This document shows positions 41,576 to 50,836 of a DNA stretch of 64,000 nt, piece by piece. Source of the DNA: Polaromonas sp. (lineage in GTDB: Bacteria > Pseudomonadota > Gammaproteobacteria > Burkholderiales > Burkholderiaceae_C); assembly GCA_013297865.1 (NCBI GenBank), contig JAAFIP010000009.1, positions 62,001-126,000 on the forward strand, given 5' to 3'. The position numbers and the translations under genes are program-made. The notes under the pieces are model-generated. The model ran no database searches, had not been told where the DNA came from, and saw only the letters and a program-made list of their open reading frames with translations. Each line of letters starts with the position of its first letter. Position 1 is the first letter of the stretch.

Positions 41576-42646
41576 ATGACACCGCCTATCCCCCGCCTGT
41601 TTGCCCGGTCCTCTACCGTATCCGTCCGCCGCTCCGCTGTACTGGCCGTTGCCTTGGCTGGCGCACTGGCCGCAGGCTGCGCCAATACCCAGCAGGACGT
41701 CTGGGACAGCCGCAACGCATCGCGCGCCCAGGCCCTGGCCTTGGCAGTGGATATGCCTGCGGCAGACACCCATCAAGCCATGGACCTGTCCTGGAGCGAC
41801 AGCGCCCGCCAGCGCACTGTGTTGGCCAAGCTGTATCTGCCGGCGCAGCAGGGAGACCAGCGCGTGCCTTTGGTGGTGTTTTCCCATGGCATTGGCGGCT
41901 CGCGCGAGGGCTACAGCTACATTGGCAAATACTTGGCCGCCAATGGCATGGCAGCCCTGCACCTGCAGCATGCAGGTAGTGACCGTAATCTGTGGTTTGG
42001 CAACCCCCTGCAAATGGTCAACCGGCTGCAAAACGCCGCCAAGGAAAGCGAAGCCATCGACCGCGCTAAGGATGTGAGCTTTGCACTCGATAAGGTGCTG
42101 GCCGAGGCCAGTCTGGGCCAGCGCCTGGACCCCAGCCGTATCGCCGCTGCAGGCCATTCCTACGGGGCCAACACTACGCTGCTGGTCTCAGGTGCGCGCG
42201 TGCAGCGCGAGGGGCGCACGCTGGACTACACCGACCCACGCATCAAAGCCTCAGTCATCATCAGCGCCCCGCCGTTTTATGGCGAAGGCAACCCCGGCGC
42301 GATTCTGGGCGGCATTGTGATTCCCACGCTCCACATCACCTCCACAGGAGACGAAATCAAAATCCCGGGCTATTACTCCAGCCTCCAGGACCGCGTTGCG
42401 GTGTACGAAGCAGTGGGCTCAGTAAAGGCATCCAAGGCTTTGGCGGTCTTCAAGGAAGGCTCGCACAGCATGTTTACCGACCGCCTGGGCACGGGCGGTG
42501 CCGAGCTGAACCCCAAAGTAAAAATCGCCACCCGCGAGCTGACCCTGGCCTTCCTCAAGGCGCGCTTTGCCGGGCAGGGCGCAGCTCTTGGCGATTGGCC
42601 TGAGCGCCATAAGACGCTGTTGGCGCGGTTTGAGCAGAAGGGCTGA
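41576..42646 (+). CDS. Alpha/beta hydrolase lipoprotein, dienelactone hydrolase/PAF-acetylhydrolase-like
   Basis: A 356-residue predicted lipoprotein. The leader ends LAGALAAGCANTQQ with a lipobox Cys near residue 36. VVFSHGIGGSREGYSYIGKY gives the oxyanion loop, AAGHSYGANTTL the nucleophile elbow with Ser, and a late FKEGSHSMF the His. These match predicted dienelactone hydrolases of the chlorophyllase/PAF-acetylhydrolase type. The ATG at 41576 is preferred over 41543 because it gives a clean signal peptide. Substrate unknown. It lies between the palindromic element and a 940-base non-coding stretch. Confidence 0.8.
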   Translation: MTPPIPRLFARSSTVSVRRSAVLAVALAGALAAGCANTQQDVWDSRNASRAQALALAVDMPAADTHQAMDLSWSDSARQRTVLAKLYLPAQQGDQRVPLVVFSHGIGGSREGYSYIGKYLAANGMAALHLQHAGSDRNLWFGNPLQMVNRLQNAAKESEAIDRAKDVSFALDKVLAEASLGQRLDPSRIAAAGHSYGANTTLLVSGARVQREGRTLDYTDPRIKASVIISAPPFYGEGNPGAILGGIVIPTLHITSTGDEIKIPGYYSSLQDRVAVYEAVGSVKASKALAVFKEGSHSMFTDRLGTGGAELNPKVKIATRELTLAFLKARFAGQGAALGDWPERHKTLLARFEQKG

Positions 42647-42651
42647 TTGGT

Positions 42652-42975
42652 CTGGGTTGGCACGCTGCTTGGGCGCTCTTGGTGATTTGGTTTTTGTAGC
42701 TCTTTGTCTGGGTCCGCACGCTGCTCTGGCTCTCATAGGTGGTTCGCTAGGCTCTTGTAGCGCTTGATCTGGGTCCGCACGCTGCCCAGGCGCCCTGGGG
42801 CAGTCCACCCGAGCACCGGCCCGCTTCGCGGGAAGCATCTGCGGTACGGAAAATTTGGGGAACCGGGCAAACTCGCTGCGCTCAGACAGCGCCCGGTTCT
42901 GATCCCAAATTTTTCCGTTCCTCGAGCCCGGCGCTCTGATTGGGTGGACCACCCCAGGGCACCTGGGCAGCGTGC
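42652..42975. repeat. Repeat-rich non-coding stretch with nested inverted repeat
   Basis: The 943-base gap 42647-43589 has no credible gene. It starts with three degenerate units of about 60 bases, each opening TCTGGGTCCGCACGCTGC or similar (42653, 42709, 42768). The third unit flows into a nested inverted repeat with outer arms 42777-42810 and 42942-42975 (31 of 34 bases pair) and inner arms 42846-42868 and 42891-42918 (ACGGAAAATTTGGG and its partner). From 42976 to 43589 I see only low-complexity patches such as a GCGCACAGAGCGCAAAG run and several CTGTTAAAACAA-like strings; the last 100 bases should hold the xdhA promoter. Confidence 0.8.
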
Positions 42976-43589
42976 TCTTCACTGTTTTGGGGTTTCGCTC
43001 GGCGGCTTCGCGGTTGGGCGGTTGGGCCTTGATCGGTTAGCGTCCTACGCCCCCGTTCAGCCTAGCCTGGCAGTCCTTGCAACCCCAAGGCAGGCACGGA
43101 CCGCAGGGACCGCGCAGAGCGCACAGAGCGCAAAGAATCCCCCGTCCTCACTCCGACGCGCGGGCTTTGAACAAACCCATACGTCAGGGTGAAGCGATGG
43201 GAGCGTGTCGATGAAAAAATCGCAGAAAGGCGCGGCCCACCATCTCAAGATGACTACCAAACATCACGCGTGTTTTCGGAGATTTTTTGCAGCGACATGT
43301 CCCATCGCCCGTCCAGGGTGAACTTCAGCTACAGAGCATTGCCGCGGGCTGTTAAAACAACCCAACTACACCACAGAGAGAAAAAAGCCTCGCCACAGGC
43401 TGTTAAAACAAGCCTAACCCTGACACAACACAGGGAAAAAGCGACAAAACCCTCACCATGCGCTGTTCAAAACCCCATACCCATGCACCAAAAAAATACA
43501 TATCCATAAAAACCAGTTATTGAACGCCAAGTAAGAATCGAATGGCAAATGCCCAATAAAATGGTGATTCAATTACCAATCCAATTCCT

Positions 43590-45071
43590 ATGAGCGAAGC
43601 AACCAACTCTGTACGCTTTGTGCTTGATGGCACCATCGTTGAAGCACAAGGCAAACGCCGCACCACTACCGTCCTGGACTACCTGCGCGAGGAAATGCAT
43701 CGCACGGGTACCAAGGAAGGCTGCGCTGAGGGCGACTGTGGCGCGTGCGTGGTGTTGGTGGGCGAGCTCAATGCTGGTGGTACAGCGATCAACTATGTGC
43801 CCAGCAACTCCTGCATGCAATTGCTGCCCTCGCTCGATGGCAAATCCGTCAAAACCGTGGAAAGCCTTAAGAGCAAAGACGGCACGCTGCACCCTATCCA
43901 GCAAGGCATGGTGGACTGCTTTGGTTCGCAGTGCGGTTTTTGCACACCAGGCATCGTCATGAGCCTGACTGGCCTGGTGCAAACCAATGCCTGCCCCAGC
44001 CGCGCGCAGATCAACGATGCGCTCAGTGGCAACCTGTGCCGCTGCACCGGCTACAAGCCCATCATCGACGCTACGCTCAAAGCCTGCCAGCGCCCCGCTG
44101 CCGAGCTCAAGATCAACGACACCGCCGACGTCGCCCTGCTCAAGCAGATTGCGCGTGACAGCGAACCCACTGTGGGCCTGGACGGCCAGATCATTACCCA
44201 GCCGGTGGTGCGCACCAAAAAAGGCAGCGAGTTTGTGTCGCCGTCCACCGTGGACGAAGTGGCCACGTATTTGACCAAACACCCGCAAGCCACCTTGCTC
44301 GCCGGCAGCACCGAGATTGGCCTGCAGGTTAACAAGCAGTTTTCCCGCCCACAGCACATCGTGTACCTGGGCAATGTGGCCGAACTCAAGGCTGTGAAAG
44401 ACAGCAAGGATGCCTGGAGCATTGGCGCTGCTACGCCGCTGGCCGTGGTGGAGACTTTGGTCGCCAAGGCGTATGCTGATTTTGCCGAAGTGATTCGCCG
44501 CTTTGGATCGCCGCCCATCCGCTCCACCGCGACCCTGGCGGGCAATATTGCCAACGGCTCTCCCATTGGCGACACCATGCCCTGCCTGATGGCGCTGGGC
44601 GCCACGCTGGTGCTGCGCGCTGGCGAGAAAACGCGCAAGGTAGCCCTGGACGCTTTCTACACTGGCATGAAAGCCTCGGTGCTGCAAGCGGGCGAATTCA
44701 TCGTGTCGATTGAGCTGCCCAAGCCGAAAGCGGGCCAGGTGTTCCGTGCCCACAAAATCAGCAAGCGATTTGACCAGGATATTTCGGCCACCTGCGCTGC
44801 CATGCGCTATGAGTTGGTGGGCGGAAAACTGAAAAACGTGCAGATTGCCTATAACGGCATGGCTCCGTCGCCTTGCCGCGCACCCAAAATTGAAGCCGTC
44901 ATCGAGGGCAAAGCACCCGCAGATGTGCGCGCTGCCGATATTGACGCGGCCATCACAGCCAGCTTCCCTGCACGCGACGGCCTGCGCGCCACCTGGGCTT
45001 ACCGCTCTCTAGTGGCACGCAATCTGCTCATGCAGTTTGTTGAAGAATCCGTTGAGAAAGAGGTAGCCTGA
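43590..45071 (+). CDS. xdhA: Xanthine dehydrogenase small subunit (2Fe-2S and FAD)
   Basis: A 493-residue subunit. Residues about 1-175 carry two [2Fe-2S] clusters: GCAEGDCGACVVLVGEL for the plant-ferredoxin type, and FGSQCGFCTPGIVMS plus GNLCRCTGYKPI for the second. Residues about 200-490 are the FAD domain (ATLLAGSTEIGLQVNKQF, FGSPPIRSTATLAGNIANGS). It passes electrons from the molybdenum subunit to NAD+. xdhB starts two bases after its stop. It makes urate, the substrate of PuuD at 52527. Confidence 0.95.
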   Translation: MSEATNSVRFVLDGTIVEAQGKRRTTTVLDYLREEMHRTGTKEGCAEGDCGACVVLVGELNAGGTAINYVPSNSCMQLLPSLDGKSVKTVESLKSKDGTLHPIQQGMVDCFGSQCGFCTPGIVMSLTGLVQTNACPSRAQINDALSGNLCRCTGYKPIIDATLKACQRPAAELKINDTADVALLKQIARDSEPTVGLDGQIITQPVVRTKKGSEFVSPSTVDEVATYLTKHPQATLLAGSTEIGLQVNKQFSRPQHIVYLGNVAELKAVKDSKDAWSIGAATPLAVVETLVAKAYADFAEVIRRFGSPPIRSTATLAGNIANGSPIGDTMPCLMALGATLVLRAGEKTRKVALDAFYTGMKASVLQAGEFIVSIELPKPKAGQVFRAHKISKRFDQDISATCAAMRYELVGGKLKNVQIAYNGMAPSPCRAPKIEAVIEGKAPADVRAADIDAAITASFPARDGLRATWAYRSLVARNLLMQFVEESVEKEVA

Positions 45072-45073
45072 TC

Positions 45074-47488
45074 ATGAACGCACCCACCACACTCAAAGAG
45101 CTCATGCCCGACACTGACCTGGCGGGTCAGCAGGGCCAGGACATCATCCATGAAAGCGCGCATTTGCACGTGACCGGAGAGGCCGTCTATACCGACGACA
45201 TTCCCGAGCTGCGTGGCACGCTATATGCCGCGTTGGTTCTGTCGCCTGTGGCGCATGGCGAGCTGATCGGCGACGGCATAGACCGCGACGCCATCCTCAA
45301 GCAGCATGGCGTCGTGGCTGTCTACACGGCCAAGGACATTCCCGGCGAAAACAACTGCGGCCCCATCATCCATGACGACCCATTTCTGGCGGCGGGCAAG
45401 GTGGAGTTTCTGGGCCAGGCCATCGCCGTGGTGGTCGCTACCGACATGCTCTACGCCCGCGAGGTGGCCAAGCGCGCCAAAGTGCTGGTCAAGGAGCTGC
45501 CTGCGTTGCTGACGATTGAAGAGGCGCTCCAGGCGCAAAGCTTCATCATGCCTGCCAAAGGCATCACTCGCGGCAAGCCCGCCGAGGCGATTGCTAATGC
45601 ACCGCGCAAAATCACGGGCAGCACTTATTGCGGCCAGCAGGAGCAGTTTTATCTGGAAGGCCAGATCACCTACGCGGTGCCGCGTGAGGACGACCAACTG
45701 ACACTGTATGTGTCCACCCAGCACCCTGATGGCAACCAGCGCGAAGCCGCTGCCGCGCTCAATCTGACCACCAAAGACGTGGAAGTCATCTGCCGCCGCA
45801 TGGGCGGTGGCTTTGGCGGCAAGGAAGGCAACGCCAGCATCTTCAGCCAGTCGGCTGCCCTGGCTGCCCACCTGCTGAAAAAGCCTGTCAAGCTGCGCGT
45901 GAACCGCGACGACGACATGATGATCACCGGCAAGCGCCATGACTTCCGCATTGACTACACGATTGGCTTTGACGACAGCGGGCGCATCCTGGGCGCCGAC
46001 TTCATGCTGGCATCGCGCTGCGGCTACAGCACCGACTTTTCAGGCCCGGTCAACGACCGTGCCGTGCTGCACATCGACAACTGCTACTACTTGCCCAACC
46101 TGCACATCATCAGCCACCGCTGCAAAACCCACACCCAATCGGGCACCGCGTTTCGCGGCTTCGGTGGGCCGCAGGGCATGTTTGGCATTGAAACCGTGAT
46201 TGAGGAAATTGCCCAGAACATTGGCAAAGACCCGCTGGATGTGCGCAAAGTCAACCTGTACCAAGACCCCGCGGTCAGTGGCGATGCGAACAGCATGACC
46301 ACGCAGTACAACCAGGTGATCGAAGACTTCATCGCCGACAAGGTGATAGACCAGGTGGAGGCAGAGTCTAAATACCGTGCCCGCCGCGACAGTGTCAACG
46401 CCTTCAACGCTAAAAACACCCACCGCAAAAAAGGCGTAGCTCTGGTGCCGCTCAAGTTTGGCATCAGCTTTACGGCCACCATGCTCAATCAGGGTGGCGC
46501 GCTGCTCAATATCTACATGGACGGCTCGGTCTGCGTGAACCACGGTGGCACCGAGATGGGCCAGGGCCTGAACACCAAGATGCAGCAGGTCGCTGCTGAC
46601 GGCCTGGGCATCCCTGTGCGCTATGTGCGCGTCACCGGCACCGACACGCAAAAAGTGCCCAACGCATCTGCCACTGCCGCGTCCAGCGGCGCCGACATCA
46701 ACGGCGCAGCGGTCAACAACGCCTGCGACCAGATGCGCGCACGCCTGGCACCTGTGGCTGCGCGCATGCTGGGATGTGATGCATCCGCGATTAAATTCGA
46801 AGCTGGTCAAGCTCTAAATACAGCAGCTGCAGGCGCTAATGATAAAAAATCTGTTGACTGGAAGAGCCTGGTCAAGCAGGCCTGGCTGGATCGCGTGGGC
46901 TTGAGCGTCACGGGCTTTTACATGACGCCCGATATCAAATACGACTTCACTACCCTGCAAGGCAAAGCCTTCTACTACAACTGCTACGGCGCAGCTGTGA
47001 CTGAAGTAGAGATCGACACCCGTACGGGAGAGTGGTGGCTGCAGGCGGTGGACATCGTGCACGACGCCGGCCAGAGCATCAACCCTTCCATTGACATTGG
47101 CCAGATCGAAGGCGCGTATGTGCAAGGCATGGGCTGGCTCACCATGGAAGAATGTGTATGGGATTTGAAAGGCAAAAAAACCGATGACGGTTTCAGCGGC
47201 CGAGGCAAGCTGCTCACGCACGGCCCCAGCACCTACAAAATCCCCGTGGCTAGCGATGTGCCCGAGCATTTCAAAGTCAGCCTGTTTGATGGTCAAAACG
47301 TCAAGCCCACACCGTTCAGAAGCAAAGCCGTTGGCGAGCCACCACTGATGCTGGCCCTGTCAGCCTACTTCGCTTTGCGCGACGCGGTAAGCGCCAGCGC
47401 AGGCCACAAAGCGCGCATTGACTTGACGGCACCTGCCACGCCCGAGAAGATTTTGATGGCGTGTGAGCGGGCCAAGGCTAGCGTTTAA
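45074..47488 (+). CDS. xdhB: Xanthine dehydrogenase molybdopterin-binding subunit
   Basis: An 804-residue catalytic subunit that hydroxylates hypoxanthine and xanthine. Signatures are CRRMGGGFGGKEGNASIF, SGTAFRGFGGPQGMFGIE, HGGTEMGQGLNTKMQQVAAD, and KAVGEPPLMLALSAYFALRD, where the Glu of GEPP is the catalytic base of the xanthine oxidase family. Fused order and length match the bacterial XdhB. A short loop near residue 580 (ALNTAAAGANDKKS) is longer than in relatives and weakly resembles a decayed TCCCGCG repeat. It is followed by xdhC. Confidence 0.95.
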   Translation: MNAPTTLKELMPDTDLAGQQGQDIIHESAHLHVTGEAVYTDDIPELRGTLYAALVLSPVAHGELIGDGIDRDAILKQHGVVAVYTAKDIPGENNCGPIIHDDPFLAAGKVEFLGQAIAVVVATDMLYAREVAKRAKVLVKELPALLTIEEALQAQSFIMPAKGITRGKPAEAIANAPRKITGSTYCGQQEQFYLEGQITYAVPREDDQLTLYVSTQHPDGNQREAAAALNLTTKDVEVICRRMGGGFGGKEGNASIFSQSAALAAHLLKKPVKLRVNRDDDMMITGKRHDFRIDYTIGFDDSGRILGADFMLASRCGYSTDFSGPVNDRAVLHIDNCYYLPNLHIISHRCKTHTQSGTAFRGFGGPQGMFGIETVIEEIAQNIGKDPLDVRKVNLYQDPAVSGDANSMTTQYNQVIEDFIADKVIDQVEAESKYRARRDSVNAFNAKNTHRKKGVALVPLKFGISFTATMLNQGGALLNIYMDGSVCVNHGGTEMGQGLNTKMQQVAADGLGIPVRYVRVTGTDTQKVPNASATAASSGADINGAAVNNACDQMRARLAPVAARMLGCDASAIKFEAGQALNTAAAGANDKKSVDWKSLVKQAWLDRVGLSVTGFYMTPDIKYDFTTLQGKAFYYNCYGAAVTEVEIDTRTGEWWLQAVDIVHDAGQSINPSIDIGQIEGAYVQGMGWLTMEECVWDLKGKKTDDGFSGRGKLLTHGPSTYKIPVASDVPEHFKVSLFDGQNVKPTPFRSKAVGEPPLMLALSAYFALRDAVSASAGHKARIDLTAPATPEKILMACERAKASV

Positions 47489-47511
47489 CTTCCGCGCAGC
47501 ATCAACCCTTG

Positions 47512-48372
47512 ATGAACCGCGAAGCGCCTCTGCGCCCGTCTGATTCGCTGCAACATCAATCGGGCGTTTTAGTCACCATTGACAGCTTCGAAGGCTCCAG
47601 CCCGCGCGAGGTGGGGGCCTGGATGCTGGTGCTGGCAGATGCGGTGCATGGCACGGTAGGGGGTGGCAACCTGGAGTTTCAGGCGATTGCGCACGCGCGC
47701 GTGCTGCTGGCAGCGCAGGACATGGCGCGTACCGATGAGCTGCGCCGCTATCCGCTGGGGCCGTCGCTGGGGCAGTGCTGTGGCGGGGTGGTGCATCTGA
47801 AGTTCATCAGCATCCCTGCTGGAGATGCTATCAAAATAGAAGCTGCCACCGCGATGATCCATTGGGCTGGAGGTCGAAATCTCTTGCAAATTGCGCTGTT
47901 TGGTGGAGGCCATGTTGGCAAGGCGCTGGTGCATGTGCTGGGCAGCTTGCCGTGTGCTGTGCACTGGATTGACAGCCGTGATGAAATTTTCCCCAGCGAT
48001 GTGCCTGCGTATGTGCAGTGTGAGCATTCTGCGCCGGTGCATGCTGCAGTCAACGACCTGGCCGCAGGCAGTCATGTGCTGATCATGAGCTTTAGCCATG
48101 CAGAAGACCTGGATGTGGTGGCGCAGTGCCTGCTGCGTTTGCGTGCAAAAAACGACTTGCCGTTTATCGGCCTGATCGGCAGCAAAACCAAGTGGGCCAC
48201 TTTTCGCCATCGGCTGGAAGAGCGCGGTTTCAGCGCGCAGGAGATGGCGCGCATTACCTGCCCGATTGGTCTGGACGGCATTGCAGGCAAAGAACCTGAG
48301 GTGATCGCTGTCAGTGTCGCGGCGCAGCTGTTGCAATTGCGTGCACTGGCGCCAGTAGCAGGCGTACACTAG
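47512..48372 (+). CDS. xdhC: Xanthine dehydrogenase accessory protein XdhC
   Basis: A 286-residue chaperone that binds molybdenum cofactor, supports its sulfuration and inserts it in XdhB. The N-terminal CoxI-type domain has GGGNLEFQAI and LGQCCGGVVHLKF. The C-terminal Rossmann-like domain starts LFGGGHVGKALVHVLG and has FIGLIGSKTKWATFRHRLEE. Residues about 106-119 (AIKIEAATAMIHWA) between the two domains are a TCCCGCG repeat read in sense. ATG at 47512 is used; a TTG directly precedes it. Twenty-odd bases after xdhB. Confidence 0.94.
   Translation: MNREAPLRPSDSLQHQSGVLVTIDSFEGSSPREVGAWMLVLADAVHGTVGGGNLEFQAIAHARVLLAAQDMARTDELRRYPLGPSLGQCCGGVVHLKFISIPAGDAIKIEAATAMIHWAGGRNLLQIALFGGGHVGKALVHVLGSLPCAVHWIDSRDEIFPSDVPAYVQCEHSAPVHAAVNDLAAGSHVLIMSFSHAEDLDVVAQCLLRLRAKNDLPFIGLIGSKTKWATFRHRLEERGFSAQEMARITCPIGLDGIAGKEPEVIAVSVAAQLLQLRALAPVAGVH
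47827..47872 (+). repeat. TCCCGCG element, copy 12, inside xdhC
   Basis: Forward, sense copy: GCTAT-CAAAATA-GAAGC, diverged core TGCCACCGCGATGATCCATT, then GGGCTGGAGG. It encodes AIKIEAATAMIHWAG in the linker between the two XdhC domains. Confidence 0.82.
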
Positions 48373-48440
48373 GCACACTTTTCAGCCCTGTGGGGTGCAC
48401 CCCGATCTGCCACGTTGCAACCCTCTTTCACATCGCCCCT

Positions 48441-49703
48441 ATGCCATTTTCTTCCCTCGGCTTTGCGCCGTCAGTTCTGCCTGCGCTGCAGCGCGCTTTG
48501 AAAGAGCAGGGCTTTGCTGCGCCTAGCGAGGTGCAAACGGCCGCCATTCCTGCGATTTTGCAGGGCCGTGATGTGCTGGGCAGTGCGCAGACGGGTTCGG
48601 GCAAGACGGCGGCCTATGCACTGCCCCTGCTGCAGCAGATCGTGTTAGCCCAGCCAAGCAGAGTGCGCCGCACCCAGACTCTGGTCATCGTGCCTACGCG
48701 CGAGCTGGCGGTGCAGGTGGGCAATGCGATCAACAATTTTGCCAAGTATCTGCCCCATCGTGTGAAGGTGGCGGTAGTATTCGGCGGAGTGTCGATCAAT
48801 CCGCAGATGATGCATTTGCGTGGCGGTGCAGACATCGTGGTGGCTACGCCAGGGCGGCTGCTGGACCTGATTGGCAGCAACGCGTTGGGCATCGCGCAGG
48901 TCAGCACGCTGGTGCTGGACGAGGCAGACAGGCTGCTGGACTTGGGCTTTGGCGAAGAGCTGGGCCGCATTCTGGCGCTGCTGCCGCGCCAGCGGCAAAA
49001 CCTGTTTTTCTCGGCCACCTTCCCGCCAGACATTGAGGTGCTGGCGAGCAGCATGCTGCATGAGCCGCTGCGCATCGAGGTGCTGCCAGAGCCCGAGACA
49101 GCGCCTGACATTACCCAACGCGCCATCCAGGTGGACACGACACGGCGCACACAGCTGTTGCGGCATTTGATTGCCACCCAAAAGTGGAGTCGGGTGCTGG
49201 TGTTTGCTGCGACCCAACATGCCAGCGAGATCATTGCGGTGAAGCTGCGCACGGCGGGCATCACGGCCGAGCCGTTTCATGGCGCGCTCAGCCAGGGCAA
49301 GCGCACTCAGGTGCTGATGGACTTCAAAGCCTCCAGGCTCCAGGTGGTGGTGGCTACCGATGTGGCGGCGCGGGGCATCGACATTGTGCAGTTGCCCGTG
49401 GTGGTGAACTACGACTTGCCGCGCTCTGCTGTGGACTATACGCACCGCATAGGCCGCACGGGCCGTGCAGGTGAGAGCGGACTGGCAGTGAGCCTGGTGA
49501 CTGCGCCCATGATGGCGCACTGGAAGCTGATTGAAAAGCGCCAGCAGCTGAGTGTGCAGCTGGAGCAGGTGGAGGGCTTTGAGCCGACTGAGGCAGTGAC
49601 TGAGCAGGCAGAGCTCCCTGCGTCGCCATCCAATGGCGGCATCAAGGGCCTGCGCCCGAGCAAAAAGGACAAGCTGCGCGCTGCCGCTGCACGCGCCAGC
49701 TAG
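48441..49703 (+). CDS. rhlE: DEAD-box RNA helicase, RhlE-like
   Basis: A 420-residue ATP-dependent RNA helicase. It begins MPFSSLGFAPSVLPALQ, with the Q motif GFAAPSEVQTAAIP, Walker A AQTGSGKTAAY, PTRELAVQV, DEAD box LDEADRLLDLGFG, SAT in FSATFPPDI, and the helicase C motifs ATDVAARGIDI and HRIGRTGRAGESG. A basic tail ends KGLRPSKKDKLRAAAARAS. It may act in ribosome assembly or mRNA decay. It is convergent with a ProQ-like gene, with only five bases between the stops. Confidence 0.93.
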   Translation: MPFSSLGFAPSVLPALQRALKEQGFAAPSEVQTAAIPAILQGRDVLGSAQTGSGKTAAYALPLLQQIVLAQPSRVRRTQTLVIVPTRELAVQVGNAINNFAKYLPHRVKVAVVFGGVSINPQMMHLRGGADIVVATPGRLLDLIGSNALGIAQVSTLVLDEADRLLDLGFGEELGRILALLPRQRQNLFFSATFPPDIEVLASSMLHEPLRIEVLPEPETAPDITQRAIQVDTTRRTQLLRHLIATQKWSRVLVFAATQHASEIIAVKLRTAGITAEPFHGALSQGKRTQVLMDFKASRLQVVVATDVAARGIDIVQLPVVVNYDLPRSAVDYTHRIGRTGRAGESGLAVSLVTAPMMAHWKLIEKRQQLSVQLEQVEGFEPTEAVTEQAELPASPSNGGIKGLRPSKKDKLRAAAARAS

Positions 49704-49708
49704 CTCAA

Positions 49709-50416
49709 TTAACCGCGCCGTGCGAGCGCAGCTTTGACATCGCGCAGGTTCATGCCGTACATATCGGCAAACTCTGCGGGCGTTTTGCCGCTGGCGTCAT
49801 AGGCGCGCAGCAAGGCGGCTTCCTTGGCCAGCTTTTCGTCCAGCTGGGCCAAAGCCTCTTCCAGCACAGTGTTGGCACTGGCGTCCTGGGTTTGCACACG
49901 GGCAAGGTAGTCCTGGCGCGTCAGGCCCGAGGCTTCAAAGGCGGCGATCAACTGCGTGCGCAGCTGGCCCAGCAGTTTGGGCTTGATCTCTTCGGGCGCG
50001 CGCGCAAAGCGGCGGCGATGCAGCTCCAGCATGGCAAAGTAAATATGCTCGGGAGCCAGCGGCTCCACGGGCAGGCCGTCCAGGCCATGGCGCTGCATGC
50101 CTGCGGCCACAGACTGCAAATAACGCGTGGAGCGCGTGTGCACACTGAGGGCCACTTTGAGAGTGTCTTTATCCAGCACGCCAGGGTGCGCGGTCAGCAG
50201 CTCTTGAAACACGCCGAGCTTGAGCGGTAAAAATTGCGCGCCAAACAGCTGTGGATACAGCTCAAACAGCTTTTCCAATACAGGCTGCACAGCCTGTGCA
50301 CGCTGTTTGAAGCTGCCTGCTGCTTTGACTGTTGCAGTGCCTGGCGTCTCGCGCTCAGGCGCGGGCTCTGCAGTGTCGGCTGGCGTGGGGATGTCTAGAG
50401 TAGCGGTTTCGGTCAT
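49709..50416 (-). CDS. proQ: ProQ/FinO-domain RNA chaperone
   Basis: A 235-residue RNA-binding protein. After an acidic/Pro-rich stretch (residues 1-32), residues about 35-150 form the FinO domain (VQPVLEKLFELYPQLFGAQF, LPLKLGVFQELLTAHP, LSVHTRSTRYLQSVA), which binds structured small RNAs and mRNA 3' ends. The C-terminal part is helical and rich in Glu/Ala, ending MYGMNLRDVKAALARRG, resembling the C-terminal region of beta-proteobacterial ProQ homologues. It is convergent with the RhlE-type helicase and upstream of nothing obvious. Confidence 0.9.
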   Translation of the reverse strand: MTETATLDIPTPADTAEPAPERETPGTATVKAAGSFKQRAQAVQPVLEKLFELYPQLFGAQFLPLKLGVFQELLTAHPGVLDKDTLKVALSVHTRSTRYLQSVAAGMQRHGLDGLPVEPLAPEHIYFAMLELHRRRFARAPEEIKPKLLGQLRTQLIAAFEASGLTRQDYLARVQTQDASANTVLEEALAQLDEKLAKEAALLRAYDASGKTPAEFADMYGMNLRDVKAALARRG

Positions 50417-50489
50417 GGTGTAGAAATGTCAAGCAACCCGTGATTGTCGCTGATGTGCAGGCACTGCACGTAACACCTGGCTTACGCGC

Positions 50490-50735
50490 CTAAAAGTGCG
50501 GTGGCAGCTCGTCGCGCAGGTTGCGGGTGGGGTTGCCTGCCTCCGGCGCCTGTGCCTTGAGCTGCATCACCTCGCGGATCAGTGCGTCAATCTGCGATTG
50601 CTGGCGAATGATGATCTGGTTGAGCTGTTCCACCAGATCGTCGGTATAGCTGGCTTTGATTTCGAGATCGACCAGGCGCTGATCAACCAGAGGGTCCATC
50701 ATGGGCGGGGTAGGGGCAGAGGGTGAAGTGGGCAT
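50490..50735 (-). CDS. slyX: SlyX-family protein
   Basis: An 81-residue coiled-coil protein. VDQRLVDLEIKASYTDDLVE followed by QLNQIIIRQQSQIDALIREV is the SlyX heptad pattern, and it ends RNLRDELPPHF (the family's PPHY/PPHF tail). Role unknown; in E. coli it lies near slyD. Divergent from the YeiH-type gene. Confidence 0.92.
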   Translation of the reverse strand: MPTSPSAPTPPMMDPLVDQRLVDLEIKASYTDDLVEQLNQIIIRQQSQIDALIREVMQLKAQAPEAGNPTRNLRDELPPHF

Positions 50736-50836
50736 GGTGTGTATTGGACACGATTTTTTGCTCCGTCTTCACAAGCCTTGACTCGTGCCTGGGAGCAAAT
50801 GGCAAAGTCTGCAAAAAGAGGCGTTACAGTTCGTAC

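Noticed and set aside
42764-43192. A 142-codon frame in the repeat-rich gap before xdhA.
   Set aside because: It is composed of the inverted repeats themselves, with unusual Arg/Pro/Gly content and no start site.
46811-46850. Possible decayed TCCCGCG repeat in the xanthine dehydrogenase large subunit (loop ALNTAAAGANDKKS).
   Set aside because: The spacing and GCT...AGCTGC pattern fit, but the core CCCGCGATATT is lost; similarity is too weak to count it with the other copies.
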